Part shown: positions 13,401 to 22,680 of the stretch, one piece after another
Layout: each line of letters opens with the position of its first letter
Position numbering within the stretch: position 1 is the first letter of the stretch
NCBI RefSeq assembly: GCF_018143015.1
Contig: NC_054757.1
Location: forward strand, 23,389,785 to 23,453,784
Direction of reading: 5' to 3'
Length of the DNA stretch: 64,000 bases
Source: Lytechinus variegatus
Taxonomy: Eukaryota > Echinodermata > Echinoidea > Temnopleuroida > Toxopneustidae
Translations under genes and position numbers: made by a program
The notes under the pieces: model-generated
Databases searched by the model: none
What the model saw: the letters and a program-made list of their open reading frames with translations, nothing else
Told to the model about the DNA's origin: nothing

Positions 13401-13903
13401 GCCCATATTCTGAAGTCAGGTTTAACATAAACTCAGGTTAATGTTGTGGTTTAAGTATGGATAGCCAAATGTTACATATATCACTAACGGTAGAGATATC
13501 ATATTTCAGCTCATTTGGCTCTCAAATCATTCATAATTGTCTAGGAAGTATAACAGATTATTGTCTTCACCATCGATGAATCAGGAAAGAGCATAGTAAA
13601 CAAAAGAAATGTACCACTTAATAACAAAATTTTGATACTATTGACTTCCCATACTTAAACAACAACCTGAGTTTAAGTTAAACCTGACTTCAGAATAAGG
13701 GCCTCTGTCTTTTAACTTAAACTAACTTGTTGTTTGGCTTCTTGTTTCTGTTTCCTGGTGGGGTCCATGGCATAGACAATCCATTTTACTCCGTAGTATG
13801 TGGCAGCCCCAACGATGGACAATCGTATGATCAAACCGATGATCTCACTCTTTGAGAGGCTAAGACTTCTGAGACGGACAGCTTGTATGGCATCATCCGA
13901 CAT
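7412..13903 (-). CDS. ATAD1: ATAD1/Msp1 AAA ATPase, outer mitochondrial membrane
   Basis: Seven coding exons join in frame to 366 residues (human protein 361): 13727-13903, 11797-12019, 10673-10830, 9630-9779, 8861-9001, 8234-8346 and 7412-7550, all with GT/AG borders. Exon 1 gives one membrane helix (about residues 20-46) followed by DPTRKQK, as in ATAD1 orthologues. The AAA domain shows Walker A GPPGCGKT (139-146), Walker B IIFIDE (194-199), sensor-1 GATNRP (241-246), two arginines RR (255-256) and sensor-2 [10 protein letters not shown] (301-309 region). The family is known to pull mislocalised tail-anchored proteins out of the outer mitochondrial membrane and peroxisomes. The start is the only ATG before the membrane helix. 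Exon 6 must be spliced at CACGT/GTAAGG; read-through gives a stop two codons later. A probable 5' noncoding exon ends at 14166. Confidence 0.95.
7992..8167. mobile_element. Hairpin MITE, GATCCTTTCTT family
   Basis: A near-palindrome: GGGGGCCGTTTCATATAG opens it, CTTTATGAAGCACCCACCAG closes it, and GATCCTTTCTTGTGGTAAAT pairs with the AAGAAAGG stretch. Related copies lie at 24570, 47855, 52633 and 54569. It sits between the last two coding exons of ATAD1 and carries no gene. Confidence 0.8.
8697..8829. repeat. Inverted repeat just downstream of ATAD1 exon 5
   Basis: GACTGGCTCTTCTTTCAGG and AACATCAAATATGTTGCC on the left pair with GGGCAACATATTTGATGTT and CAAGTCAGTCA on the right. The interior is about 50 bp. 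It is probably a short hairpin element. In transcript orientation it begins about 30 bp after the exon-5 donor. Confidence 0.7.
9313..9510 (-). pseudogene. Two decayed tandem copies of the end of ATAD1 exon 4
   Basis: Two stretches, 9313-9390 and 9445-9510, align with 9604-9692, the 3' end of functional exon 4 plus its donor. Shared words are CAGCTGTCATTAG, AAGTCCA and TCATAAA (first copy), and GAGTCCATCCCATAAT and GAGCTGAGCT (second). Each is followed by the same kind of CT-rich tract as the real exon. The first copy still has a GT at the old donor position. Neither keeps the whole exon, so they are relics in the intron between exons 4 and 5. Confidence 0.7.
10050..10234. mobile_element. MITE with AAACCTGT ends (GTGACCACC family)
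   Basis: TAGTCAAACCTGTGTTAGTG at the left and CACTATAGACAGGTTTCACT at the right are inverted copies. Inside, the word CCTATAGTGACCACCTG is repeated in tandem. Similar sequences are widespread in marine invertebrate genomes. It lies in the ATAD1 intron between coding exons 3 and 4. Confidence 0.75.
12104..12600. mobile_element. Fold-back element with 15-bp word arms (TU-like)
   Basis: The left arm (about 12104-12390) is a series of 14-16-bp words such as ATTTGGTCTAAT and ATTTCGTCTAATGACC. The right arm (about 12400-12600) holds the complements, such as ATTAGACCAACTGG and GACCAAATGG. About 115 bp of unrelated sequence splits the left arm (12176-12290). Sea-urchin TU elements are known to have inverted repeats whose outer part is a 15-bp tandem repeat, so this is a plausible relative. 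Others are at 42119 and 52853. Confidence 0.65.
12678..12832. mobile_element. Short MITE (AAAGAGTTGCGAT ends)
   Basis: CTGGATCCCGTCTTGGAAAG and the following AGTTGCGAT mirror the right end ACAATTCTTTGTAACAAGGG with ACCCAGG. The interior has paired TTTGATTTG/GATCAATTAC words. A longer relative is at 44810-45079. Confidence 0.65.
13136..13275 (+). mobile_element. 3' end of a LINE-like retrotransposon
   Basis: Noncoding sequence containing GCACCAGGGCAAAGATGG ends in ATATGTGTGAATAAATAAAT and an A-rich tail, the usual pattern of 5'-truncated non-LTR elements. The stretch at 27540-27710 ends in the same GTGAAATAAATAAATAAA manner. No reverse transcriptase is left. Confidence 0.55.
13400..13703. mobile_element. 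MITE, GGCCCRTATTCTGAAGTC family, copy 1
   Basis: About 60-bp terminal inverted repeats: GGCCCATATTCTGAAGTCAG at the left and CTGACTTCAGAATAAGGGCC at the right, with ATACTTAAAC-type inner words. A sister copy of similar length lies at 27967-28282. This copy ends only about 25 bp from the ATAD1 exon-1 donor. Confidence 0.85.
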
Positions 13904-14165
13904 TGTCTCTCTTCAGGTCTAATAATCTGGTTTCAGAGAACTTCTAATCTGTAAAAATAGATATATACATATACAACAAAGATTGACATAAGCGATGGAC
14001 TGGAGCCACCAGAATAAACCGTGATTGTTTCTACAATAAAGTTCTGTATCTATGAAATGTGCTGTACCAATGTTAGGCACGCTCACGGAAATTTTCAACT
14101 CCAATGAAATTTCATAAAACTTACCTCAAAAGAAAGATTAGATATTCATAAAAACATTTCCTTAC

Positions 14166-14400
14166 TTGGTTTGTTGAAAAACTCGGAAAAACAAGGAAAT
14201 CAGATTTTTTACTAAAAATGCTGCGTCTATTGCCTTTCGTCGGCTCGAAGAGAGTCGCATCCAGCCAGCGCGCACGTGACCCACCTTACCAACGCTGGGC
14301 GGGTCCGAGCGGGTAGCGTATGCGTGGAGCCATGGCATGGTTACGGCGCGATGGAGCGCTAGGCCTGCAATCCTCATTGGGACAGCGTAGACGCGTCGCG
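14166..14400 (-). promoter_or_regulatory. CpG-rich 5' end of ATAD1
   Basis: In an AT-rich window this segment is dense in CpG and carries GTCACGTG (E-box), a CCAAT box on the minus strand (near 14378) and GC-rich words. On the minus strand it runs into AACCAA/GTAAGG at 14166/14165, a good donor for a 5' noncoding exon spliced to the acceptor just before the ATG at 13903. The transcription start is inferred, not seen. Confidence 0.5.
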
Positions 14401-15279
14401 CACATTACATATGCATATTCATGAATAAATATTGTTTTTTCCCATGCATAATGAGGTAAACACAGCTGTTTCTCTTCAAATGTGTGTTTGCTTGAAAAAT
14501 TGACAAATTCTATTTTTAGTTGTTCAGAGGCGGATTAGGGAGGTAAGGGGGGGGATATATAGGATGTGCCCTTAAACAATCTTTAATGAGTATTTTTCTT
14601 TTTTTGATGGGGGGAGGGGTGGGGCAATCATAATTGGTTAAACATAGCTGGGGTTTTTTGTAATTTTTTTTCTTGCCATTTTTCTTTTTTTTTTGGGGGG
14701 GGGAGGGGGTCAAGCTTAGTGCCTCCCAATTTTTCATGAAAGTTGTGGGTCCACTAATGGTTTAGGTTTGTGTTCCCTTCTTAGGGAGGTTTTTTTTTCT
14801 TTATTCTAGCTCTTTCATTTTAAATTTATTCAAATCTAACCCCAATTTTCTTTTCTTTTTTGTTGCCTTGAATCAGTTTTATGTTGGAGGATTTTTTTTT
14901 AGTTCCAGGCAAGCCGTATTGTTTGCTGATCCAGATGGGCCTCGGAAAACAAGTGAGTGATAATTATTTATGGTAATATTACTTTAGAAATATCTTTCCT
15001 ACAATAATAATTATATTAGGCCTGCATTTATGATTTTGCCATACTTAATAGAACAAATAGAAAATTGTCTTACCTTGACTTGGATGTGTAGGAATAATGC
15101 TCAGGGGAAAAAGGTTTTGATACTGGACCACTTGTTTTGGGTTTGATCACTCCTGTTATAACCATGATGTAGGCAGTTGTGGAAGCATATATTGTTTCGG
15201 ATTCTCACCTTGCTATCAGAGGGTCAATTGTTCAAATGTGGCCTTGTGTCCTTTGGTTAGGCGTCAATCCACAGTGTCA
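14401..15279. other. No supported gene; G- and T-rich spacer
   Basis: Low-complexity G-rich and T-rich runs (14530-14720). A 44-bp plus-strand segment at about 14908-14951 has a good acceptor (TTTTTTTAGTTCCAG) and a donor (AACAA/GTGAGT) but no partner exon that I can find. Confidence 0.4.
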
Positions 15280-18200
15280 TTATAGGATATTAAGGTCATT
15301 AGAAATTATGTCACAAATAATTTCGGATTGGGTCATATAGAAGAACTCCTCTAATTCGTTGAACTCTATTTCATATTCCTTGCCATTATAGTTTTGAACG
15401 ACACCATTCCACCACACTTCCACCCCTTTGTTGTCTTCCCATTTTTGGGTGAAATTCTTTCTCACGAGGGAGGTGGGGTGTTTGATCAACATCAGGATAT
15501 TTTTCATTTTTTCATCACCTTGATTCCTGGCACACTCATTTTCTAGGATCTCATGTAGTTCTTCAACATTACATTTCGATAGGTATTGCTTGTTTGGGGA
15601 TGGATTAATCAATTGCTGAAATTTAATTTGATTTGTAAGAAAATTTTTCTTGCTTGTCTTTGATGTCTTCTTGGAGAGAACTTCGTCAATTGATGAGGTG
15701 CCTTCCATTACACCTTCCTCCAATACATGTTCTATCACTTCTTCAATTTTCTCTCTGTGTTTCTTCTCCTTTTCTGTCAGTGAAAGTCTGTTTGCTTCAT
15801 TTTTCTCTTTTATTGCTTTTGATACATGTGATGAGAGAATTATATCATGTTTACGTACCTCCTTCCCTTTCTTCATTGCTGAAGTAATTGTTTTCTTTTT
15901 CTCTTCCGCAGATTTACATTCCAACCAATCCCTTGTGTCATTGGAGGAAAACATTACCTTGGCCTCCATCTTTCCTACTGAAATGTTTGGCGCTCTATGT
16001 AAGAGAGAGTCTGCCTTGGCAAACTGACGTTCACCAGATATGTTTGTAGATGAACACGAAGCAGCAGCTTCACAGAGATCCTGTCCTGGTTCCCAAAACA
16101 CTCCCCCTTGCAATTGGTCTTCTAGTTGTCTCTTGCACACAATGACACATTCGTGCATCATTTTCTCCAAGATAGGACATAGAGGAGCTTTTCGAGCATC
16201 ATTCATGTCATCAATGAATGGTATAGCTACACATTCTCCAAAGGCACATCTATTGGTAGAGAGCATTAGTTGAGGATCCATCTCCCAACTCGACATGCAA
16301 TCGACAGCTTCCTGGTATGCAGTGTTAATTCCAAGAATGTTTTCTGCTGTACCTAGCATCTTCATCCATGGCTCCGTAATCTTGAGTGAAATAAGAGCTA
16401 AACAACAAATACAAGCCTGTAGGTGGGGATCTTGAAGATACTGGTACAAAGCTGATTGTAAATCATTTGTGGGCTTCTGAATTTTCTGAAAGTAATTCAA
16501 AATAAATGGCATCATTGCAACTAAGCACTTGGCAGATTTAAATAAAATGTTAAACCGATTTCCTACCCATCTTGGGAATGTTGTCACTGGACAACCAGTA
16601 GTCTTCAGAAATGATGTAAGAGCAATACCACATCCGGTTGCCTCATTATGGAATAAATCAGATACCTTTCTGATGAGGCATGCGGTATTACTCTCCCCTC
16701 TCTTCTTGAAAAGTCTATGATATTTATCTTGGCTTTCACTCTCCTTTAATGCATTATCACATGCCTTACCAAGGGTGTCCAGAGGGTGCATCCCACATCT
16801 GAAGCTGTTGATATGACATTCCCCTTTCAGGTCAGAGAGTTTTCTGTCTATTGCAGTATTCACACTCGCTCGATCGGTCATAGTATTTGCTATGCCGTCG
16901 AGCAGTGATGGATTCACATCCGATATAGATTCTCTGATAGCACTTATATATTCGTCGCTTGTTCCTCCAGCTTGCTGGCGTAATCCTACCAAGTATGTTT
17001 TCTCTTTAGAAGCTAGTTCACATTCTACAAGGTGGCCAACTCGTGATTTTGTCGTCCCATCATATTTTAATGTTGTATTTCTTTCCGACACAAAATGCTC
17101 CTCGATCTGGTCCCGACAAATTGCCTTCATTTCAGAAGCAAAGCGTCCTTGAGTTTGTCGAGACGGTAGCTCATCCGTGAAGGTCACATCACATAGAGTT
17201 TCCGCAACAACTCTAATCGCTTCGCTTACTTTGCCTTCTGCGACTCCTAGGTTCTGTAATTTTATTTATAAAAGTGGGGATACAGTAATAATTTTGCATG
17301 CAACCTTTATCAGAATGATGTGACATTTGCTCTTTTGGCAAATGATCCAAGGACAGTTAGTTACGGTTAGGGTTTCACAGAAGTTTGTTTAAAACTATGT
17401 TAGCAAAATCAATGTGTAGTGTTAGATTTGGGGTTAGCATATTTGGGATTTGCCTTTTTTGCCAGAACAATTGTAATGAGACTTTTAGTTATTAAAGCAG
17501 TATTAAACTTAATTGAGTACATGCTTATAGATTACTGAGTCAAAATTAAAATTATCTCAAATGGTTTAAATATAGGAAGAAATAAAACATGCTCTAAAAT
17601 AACTTCATTGTGAACAATAATTAGGAATGAAATCCTTGAAACCAGTTGAACTGTAGAAGACAGGAAGTTTTGGATAAATAATAAACTATGCCGTTATCAG
17701 CATACACATGCTCATAACTTTTTTTGCCCAATTGTTATCAAGGTTTCAAAGATCTTATTCTTGAATTTGAGTGAACTCAAATTGAGTTTGCATTTGAGTG
17801 AACTTCAATCCCTTTTAACATCCTTGCTATTAATGCAAAATATAAAAGCAATAATCACTACATTTTTATAACAACTGAAGTAGGTAATTTTTTTTATCAT
17901 AGACCAGGGCAACTGTGCATACAAATACAAGCTAATATTATGGTAATTTGGCCATCCCATAGTAATGCTAATCACCAACCAATCAAAATCAAAGACTCCA
18001 GACCATAGGCGGCGGAAGCGGGGGGGGACGTGTCCCCCCCTAAATTTGATGACCTTTTTTTTTTTTTGCTTGTCAATTTATTTTCCTACGTCCCCCTAAA
18101 ATGTTTGGGTTGAGAGCCTTTTTTTTTTTTGCTTGTCAAAATTGTTTTGGTTGTCCCATCCTAAAATTTGGGGCTTCCGCCACCAATGCTCCAGACAAGT

Positions 18201-19317
18201 TACCCCGGAATGGCAAAGTTACCATAATACAATATTCTATGAAATAGGGTCTTTGTGATCAGTTTCCAGTAATGTATCTCAGGAAATAATCATGTATCTG
18301 ATCAATTACCCAATTTACATATTAAAAATGTCACAAGGGGAACCTCCAAATTACTATTATGAACATTATATGACTTAATTCCTATCACTTTATTTTTTAT
18401 AAATCAATTTTATTCAAACCCAACCTGTAAATAGTAGGATGCTTCTCTGATCTGAGGGGTGTAGGACTGGCCAATCTTGGTTTGGATTTGTTGAGGATGA
18501 TGGGACTTGTCTTTTTCATATTGAAGATTTTCAACAGTTTCTTTGAGTTGTTCAATCTCCTGTTGCTTCTGGGCGACCTTGATTTTTTCTTGCTCTGTGT
18601 ATTTCTTTTGAATTCTTTGACGTCTTCTCTTTTCTTCTTTCAATTGTGCTCGAAGTCTCGTAATTTCAATTGTCTTCCGTTTTTCTTCACTCTTTGTCAT
18701 CTGGTAGTTTACCCTCCATTCCCTTTTAGATTGTTTAAGTCGCTTTATTGTTTCGGTAATCCGTTTTCTTCCACCTCTTACACTGCCAAATATAGATGTG
18801 AAAGACTGAACCTTTTCTTTATTCTTTTTCAGTTCCTTCTCAAGGTGCTTCACTTTCTTTTTGTAAGTCATTACTTCCCTCTCTGTTTTTGCACCATGTC
18901 CTTGAATCTCTCAAGTTCTTTTCCCAAATTTTCTACTTGATCATTGGAATAGACTTTTCTCTTTTTAGGACTAGCAGCATCTTGATCTTGGTCTACTTTA
19001 GCATGCTTTGGAGGTCGAACAACTTTTCCTGGGGGCTTGAAAGGTTCTTGCAGATAGTTGACCTTCACATCATTTTGGTCCTTTGTTTGTTTTGTTTTGT
19101 TTAGTTTCAAGTACCTTCCATACATTCTTGTTATCTTGGTCTGAAGGGCCTTTAAAGTACATTCAGCATCATATTTGTTTTGAACTATTTCATAAAATTT
19201 TGACCATGTAATTCCCTCTCCTCTCGTGAGTTTTGGCAGTAGGTCAATGATAACTTCATTAGTAATCCTATCAGCTGGTAGCTGGAGCAGATCCACCTCT
19301 TCTGACATTTTGGCCAT
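15280..19317 (-). CDS. Spliced coiled-coil + DDE-transposase-like gene, family unnamed
   Basis: Three open blocks on the minus strand. Block A (18871-19317) starts MAKMSEEVDLL and is basic near its end. Block B (18425-18871) is a lysine/glutamate-rich coiled coil of about 149 codons ending YYLQ. Block C (15280-17253) has 657 codons. B and C join in phase 0 across an intron (LQ/NLGVAEGKVSEAIRVV). A and B overlap as TAATG with a one-base frame change, so the gene is two ORFs, has a frameshift, or starts at B. Block C shows LPSRQTQGRF, then YDGTTK (D at about residue 65 of the block), MTDRASVN (D at about 127) and NSFRCGMHPLDTLG. These recur in uncharacterised invertebrate proteins that look like RNase-H-fold transposases. 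I cannot place the third acidic residue or find terminal repeats, so intact transposon versus domesticated gene stays open. A hAT MITE sits in its intron. Confidence 0.65.
17316..17480. repeat. Old interspersed repeat (GTGACATTTGCTCT family), second copy
   Basis: TGATGTGACATTTGCTCTTT matches the start of 6231-6470. GGTTAGGGTTTCAC and TTTGCCAGAACAATTG resemble that copy's inner and right-hand words in inverse orientation. It lies in the intron of the DDE-like gene. Confidence 0.3.
18004..18188. mobile_element. hAT-type MITE with perfect 8-bp target duplication
   Basis: CATAGGCGGCGGAAGC opens and GCTTCCGCCACCAATG closes the element. CTCCAGAC flanks it on both sides (17996-18003 and 18189-18196). 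The interior carries two T-run/GCTTGTCAA blocks that match 4353-4597 in inverse orientation. It lies in the intron between blocks B and C of the DDE-like gene. Confidence 0.9.
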
Positions 19318-19790
19318 GATCTTAAATATTAAAGCCAAACAATATAATATCTGGAAGGCAAAATAATGATGCAACCTTGCTGAAAAACCCTTTAACATGT
19401 TTAAGCAATTGAATAATAGTTATTACAATTCCATAATTCAGATTTAAGACCACAGTTAAGTTCATACATGAAGAAAAATTCCTGAGAACATAAGTGCCAT
19501 TAAGATAAAAGTCATGAGACCTCATGATAAAGCACTGGAAGAAAAATTACCCTTCCCTTTCCCAGTGCAGTGCAGAAAAAAAATATGTGCAATAAATGGT
19601 GCTGAAATTGTTAGGAGTCCATGAAACAGAAATCATTTTTTACAAGAATTTTACGAGAACAAAACACGAAAAATAGAACGAAAAATTCAAACAAAAACAA
19701 AACAGAAATTTAAATAATAAAAAAAAAATTAATAGATAAGAATCTTATGTTTCTTTCTTGAATATTTAAATTTCTCAAGCTAGTCATATG

Positions 19791-19976
19791 CTAGCTGTAA
19801 TCCTGCGTAGAGATCTTGTCATCTGGCATTAGCCAGATTTGGTCGTTCATGGCTTTATCCTTGGCCTGGACTGATGTTCACAATCGGCCTGGAAATTTTC
19901 TCGCCAGTCGCCAGACATACGGATGATGAGTTGATAATAGACTCGATTTAGCATTTTCAGGAATAGATAATGAAAC
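19791..19976 (-). CDS. Possible exon(s), unidentified
   Basis: On the minus strand a strong acceptor (TTTGTTTCCTTCAG/GTTTC) is followed by 22 open codons and then MSGDWRENFQADCEHQS, ending at a TGA. A second frame from a cryptic acceptor (CAGTCCAG/GCC) reads AMNDQIWLMPDDKISTQDYS to a TAG at 19791. The residue mix looks protein-like in both, but I recognise no family. It could be a 5' exon of the DDE-like gene or a decayed transposon piece. Not secure. Confidence 0.25.
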
Positions 19977-20804
19977 CTGAAGGAAACAAAAATAATTAAA
20001 CAAATAAATCAAATCATAGTCAAAATGATTTTCAATAAATAAAAAGGGCTTTGAAAATAAAAATACATATGATTTTCATAGAGATTTCAAGGAAAAAAAA
20101 TTATAAAATAGAACGTAGCATCCCCCCCCCCCCCACCGCTTCACCAATTTATTTCTGAAAAAATGTAGCATTTTACAATTTAGTAATTTACAAATAGAGA
20201 TACTGAGTGTGTAAAATAATTGATTTCCCCAAGACTATAGAAGATCAAATATTCATAAAAGGAAAACAAAATAAAAAATCATACCATATTCTGATATACT
20301 AAATGAAAATAAAATGAAGTGAAAACAAGTACGGTAAGTAAAGTCTGAGAATAAGATGTAAATCCATCATGATTCATAATGAACAGGAAATGTTTTGTGC
20401 TTTGTTTTGCATCAGGTTCATTGTAATATAACAGATTTTTAAAATTAATAAAATATTAAATTGTCCATACAGCTCCAGAAGAGAAAAAAAATATTACCGA
20501 CGAATAAGTGAGTGCAAATGTGCACACTGAAAGCGATACGCAGGACTGTGCAGAGCAGATGAAGCAGACGCCAAATCCCCCCGCGAAATTCAAGAGCGCG
20601 AAGGCGCTAAATCTCGACAATTTTGCCTGCAACAGACCTGTGCATCAAGCTGAATCGCTTTCATCTGCTAAGTTCTTTCCACGTAATTTTGGTGTTAAAT
20701 TAAAGCTTAGAATTTCATCTTCACCATGAATCATGATGCATCAGTGTGCAAGTAATATAATTATTCATAAAACTCAAAATTTCGACAAAATCAGGCATAT
20801 TTGG

Positions 20805-21090
20805 TACTTACAAGTGATTTTCCAGGCCTCTCGATCGTCGTTCGTTGGTCCGCTGGAAGTGCCGATGAGTCAGATGGTAAGTCTATACGTCACACAGCCA
20901 TATGGTGTCTCAATCATTTTGCTGGTATTCGATGTTATACATGTATGAGTGTATTGAATAACGCCATGCCATGGCTCTGGAGCTCAATTTCGCTTCGTCA
21001 CGCTGCCGCCGCCGGTCGCAATTTTTGTACAGCGAACCGAGCTCGCGAAAAAGCGCCCTCTTGTGATGCGTGAGCGTGCCTACCAATGTA
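20805..21090 (-). promoter_or_regulatory. CpG-richer segment, possible 5' end of the DDE-like gene
   Basis: CpG density rises over 20940-21080 (CTGCCGCCGCCGGTCGC). On the minus strand a donor AATCACTT/GTAAGT lies at about 20812, which could end a 5' noncoding exon spliced to the acceptor before the ATG at 19317. On the plus strand CAGATG/GTAAGT at 20878 is an equally good donor, so the direction is uncertain. Confidence 0.25.
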
Positions 21091-21225
21091 GCGAAAAGTT
21101 GGAATAATATTCTTCATTTTGGTCCACTTGTTTTAGTATATTTTTATGAAATAAAGACAAAAATCAAGGAGCCCCATCAGGGTGATTTTGCATTGTTAAC
21201 CCCCTAATGGCGGCTGCACAATCGC

Positions 21226-21288
21226 GAGCCGTCTGTGTACGAGGAGAAATTTCGAAAATGTTAAAAAAACTCCTCGAAACAGACGGCT
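21226..21288. repeat. Short inverted repeat
   Basis: GAGCCGTCTGTGTACGAGGAG pairs imperfectly with CTCCTCGAAACAGACGGCTGC around an A-rich loop of about 21 bp. The function is unknown; it could be a hairpin or the core of a small element. Confidence 0.6.
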
Positions 21289-21647
21289 GCCAGCTGTCTT
21301 GCGAACAATCGGTTGATCTTTTGCCATCAAATCGCTCCTAATTTGAATACTTTTTGTCACGATTTCATCCAAGATCCAATTCTCATGAATAAATGAATGA
21401 CAAGAAAGCTTGCGATATTCAACATATCATGCATATTGTTCACCAGTCACAGCTCGTCAGCAGCACACACAAAACTAATTTCGAAAATCCCATCCACTGC
21501 TTTTTAATTTTTTTTCCAAAAGTTTTCGCTTACAGTTACACTTGTGCATATGTTTAAACAACTTTATGGTCGATATAGACTATGTAAGCTTAAGAAAGGT
21601 AATCCCCCACTACTTTAAAGTGCTTCAATTTATTAGCAAAAACAAAG

Positions 21648-21833
21648 ATGATTCAAATCAAATCCATCACTTCAGACAAGGCCTACCGAGTACTGACACA
21701 AATAAACACTTGTGGGACTGTAGTGGGAGAAATGGAATGGGACAATCGACAAGCCAAGGAATACTCGACCAGCGATATGCAGTCTTTAGCACATTTCAAG
21801 AAAAAAAATTGGTACCCGAATTTCCTGCATTGA
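21648..21833 (+). CDS. Small ORF of 61 codons, unidentified
   Basis: It opens MIQIKSITSDKAYRV and runs through GEMEWDNRQAKEYSTSDMQS to FKKKNWYPNFLH. The composition is more protein-like than its surroundings. A possible upstream exon at about 21538-21598 starts after a good acceptor (TTTTCGCTTACAG) and ends AAG/GTAATC, but the frame link is not clear. No family is recognised and the start is arbitrary. Confidence 0.2.
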   Translation: MIQIKSITSDKAYRVLTQINTCGTVVGEMEWDNRQAKEYSTSDMQSLAHFKKKNWYPNFLH

Positions 21834-22223
21834 TCTAGAATATGTAGTTTCTATAAGAACAGACATGATGAATCAAGAATTTAGGAATTCCCACGAAAAA
21901 ATATTAACCACTTACTCGTGTGTCGCAAGCACGTCCTGAATCTACTGTAGTCTTGGGATGCAGACGGTTTTTTGGGGGGTAATTATTGCTTGCAATATTA
22001 AATCCACTCTCCTGCTGGGATCCTGTAATAATAACGCCTCGTTAATAGGCCAAAATAAAGCAATCTTTAAAACTGATGAAGATAATAATAATCATAAACC
22101 TTGAACAAGAAAACTATATTAAATCCTTTTCTTTCATATTGTTAGCAAGAAAAATAAATATCACACTTAAGTCCAGATATTGATGGATGCCATGATGCAA
22201 CTAATTTCAGTTATGTTGAAATT

Positions 22224-22412
22224 TTATTCTTGAACAATCCCACCCTCAAAAAGATATTTTTCAATCTTTTTTTTGTAGGTGGTTTCAGCCAAACACGACC
22301 CATCCCCATCCTTTATCACTATGGCAACATTTGCCCCTCTCTTTCTCTTTCTACAGCTCTTACTCTCTTTGTAATTATGTCTAATTTTTTGATAAACGTA
22401 ACTTGAACTCAT
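22224..22412 (-). CDS. Small ORF of 62 codons ending at a poly(A)-like signal
   Basis: The minus-strand reading MSSSYVYQKIRHNYKES continues through a basic stretch (KSCRKRKRGANVAIVIKDG) to KYLFEGGIVQE. The stop codon overlaps AATAAA, which is unusual for a chance ORF. It might be a last exon upstream of the DDE-like gene or a transposon fragment. I cannot assign a family. Confidence 0.25.
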   Translation of the reverse strand: MSSSYVYQKIRHNYKESKSCRKRKRGANVAIVIKDGDGSCLAETTYKKKIEKYLFEGGIVQE

Positions 22413-22509
22413 AATACTTTATTTTCCTTTTCTTGTTTTTCTAATTCATTCTATATTTCACAACTTTTTTTTTACTTCCACCTTTAATGAAAAATAGACT
22501 TCTCTTTCT

Positions 22510-22680
22510 GGGCGTTGTGGCGTGCGCCTGTAATCCAAGCTGTGGGGAAGTTACAAATTGATGCAGAGGTTCGAGGTTCGAGCCCTGGTCACGTCTTTCG
22601 GATGGTGACGTTAAAGGTCGGTCCCAGACGTAAATAATCATATATGATTGATACACATCTGACAAAACTCAAATACATAC
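22510..22680 (+). mobile_element. SINE with a 7SL RNA-like (Alu-type) head
   Basis: The head reads GTGGCGTGCGCCTGTAATCC followed by AAGCTGTGGGGAAG, the signature of the 7SL RNA Alu domain (known consensus GTGGCGCGTGCCTGTARTCC, AGCTACTCGGGAGG). A B-box-like GGTTCGAGCCC follows. The body then has CTTTCGGATGGTGACGTTAA, a block shared with the tRNA-type SINE at 31089-31476 and, decayed, with 47002-47060. It ends in an AAATAATCATA-type AT-rich stretch. The promoter class is inferred from sequence only. Confidence 0.7.

Noticed and set aside
14908-14951. 44-bp plus-strand exon
   Set aside because: Good acceptor and donor, but no partner exon and no recognisable peptide.
20508-20729. Plus-strand frame of 73 codons near the CpG-richer segment
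   Set aside because: No family resemblance or splice support; kept out of the gene list.
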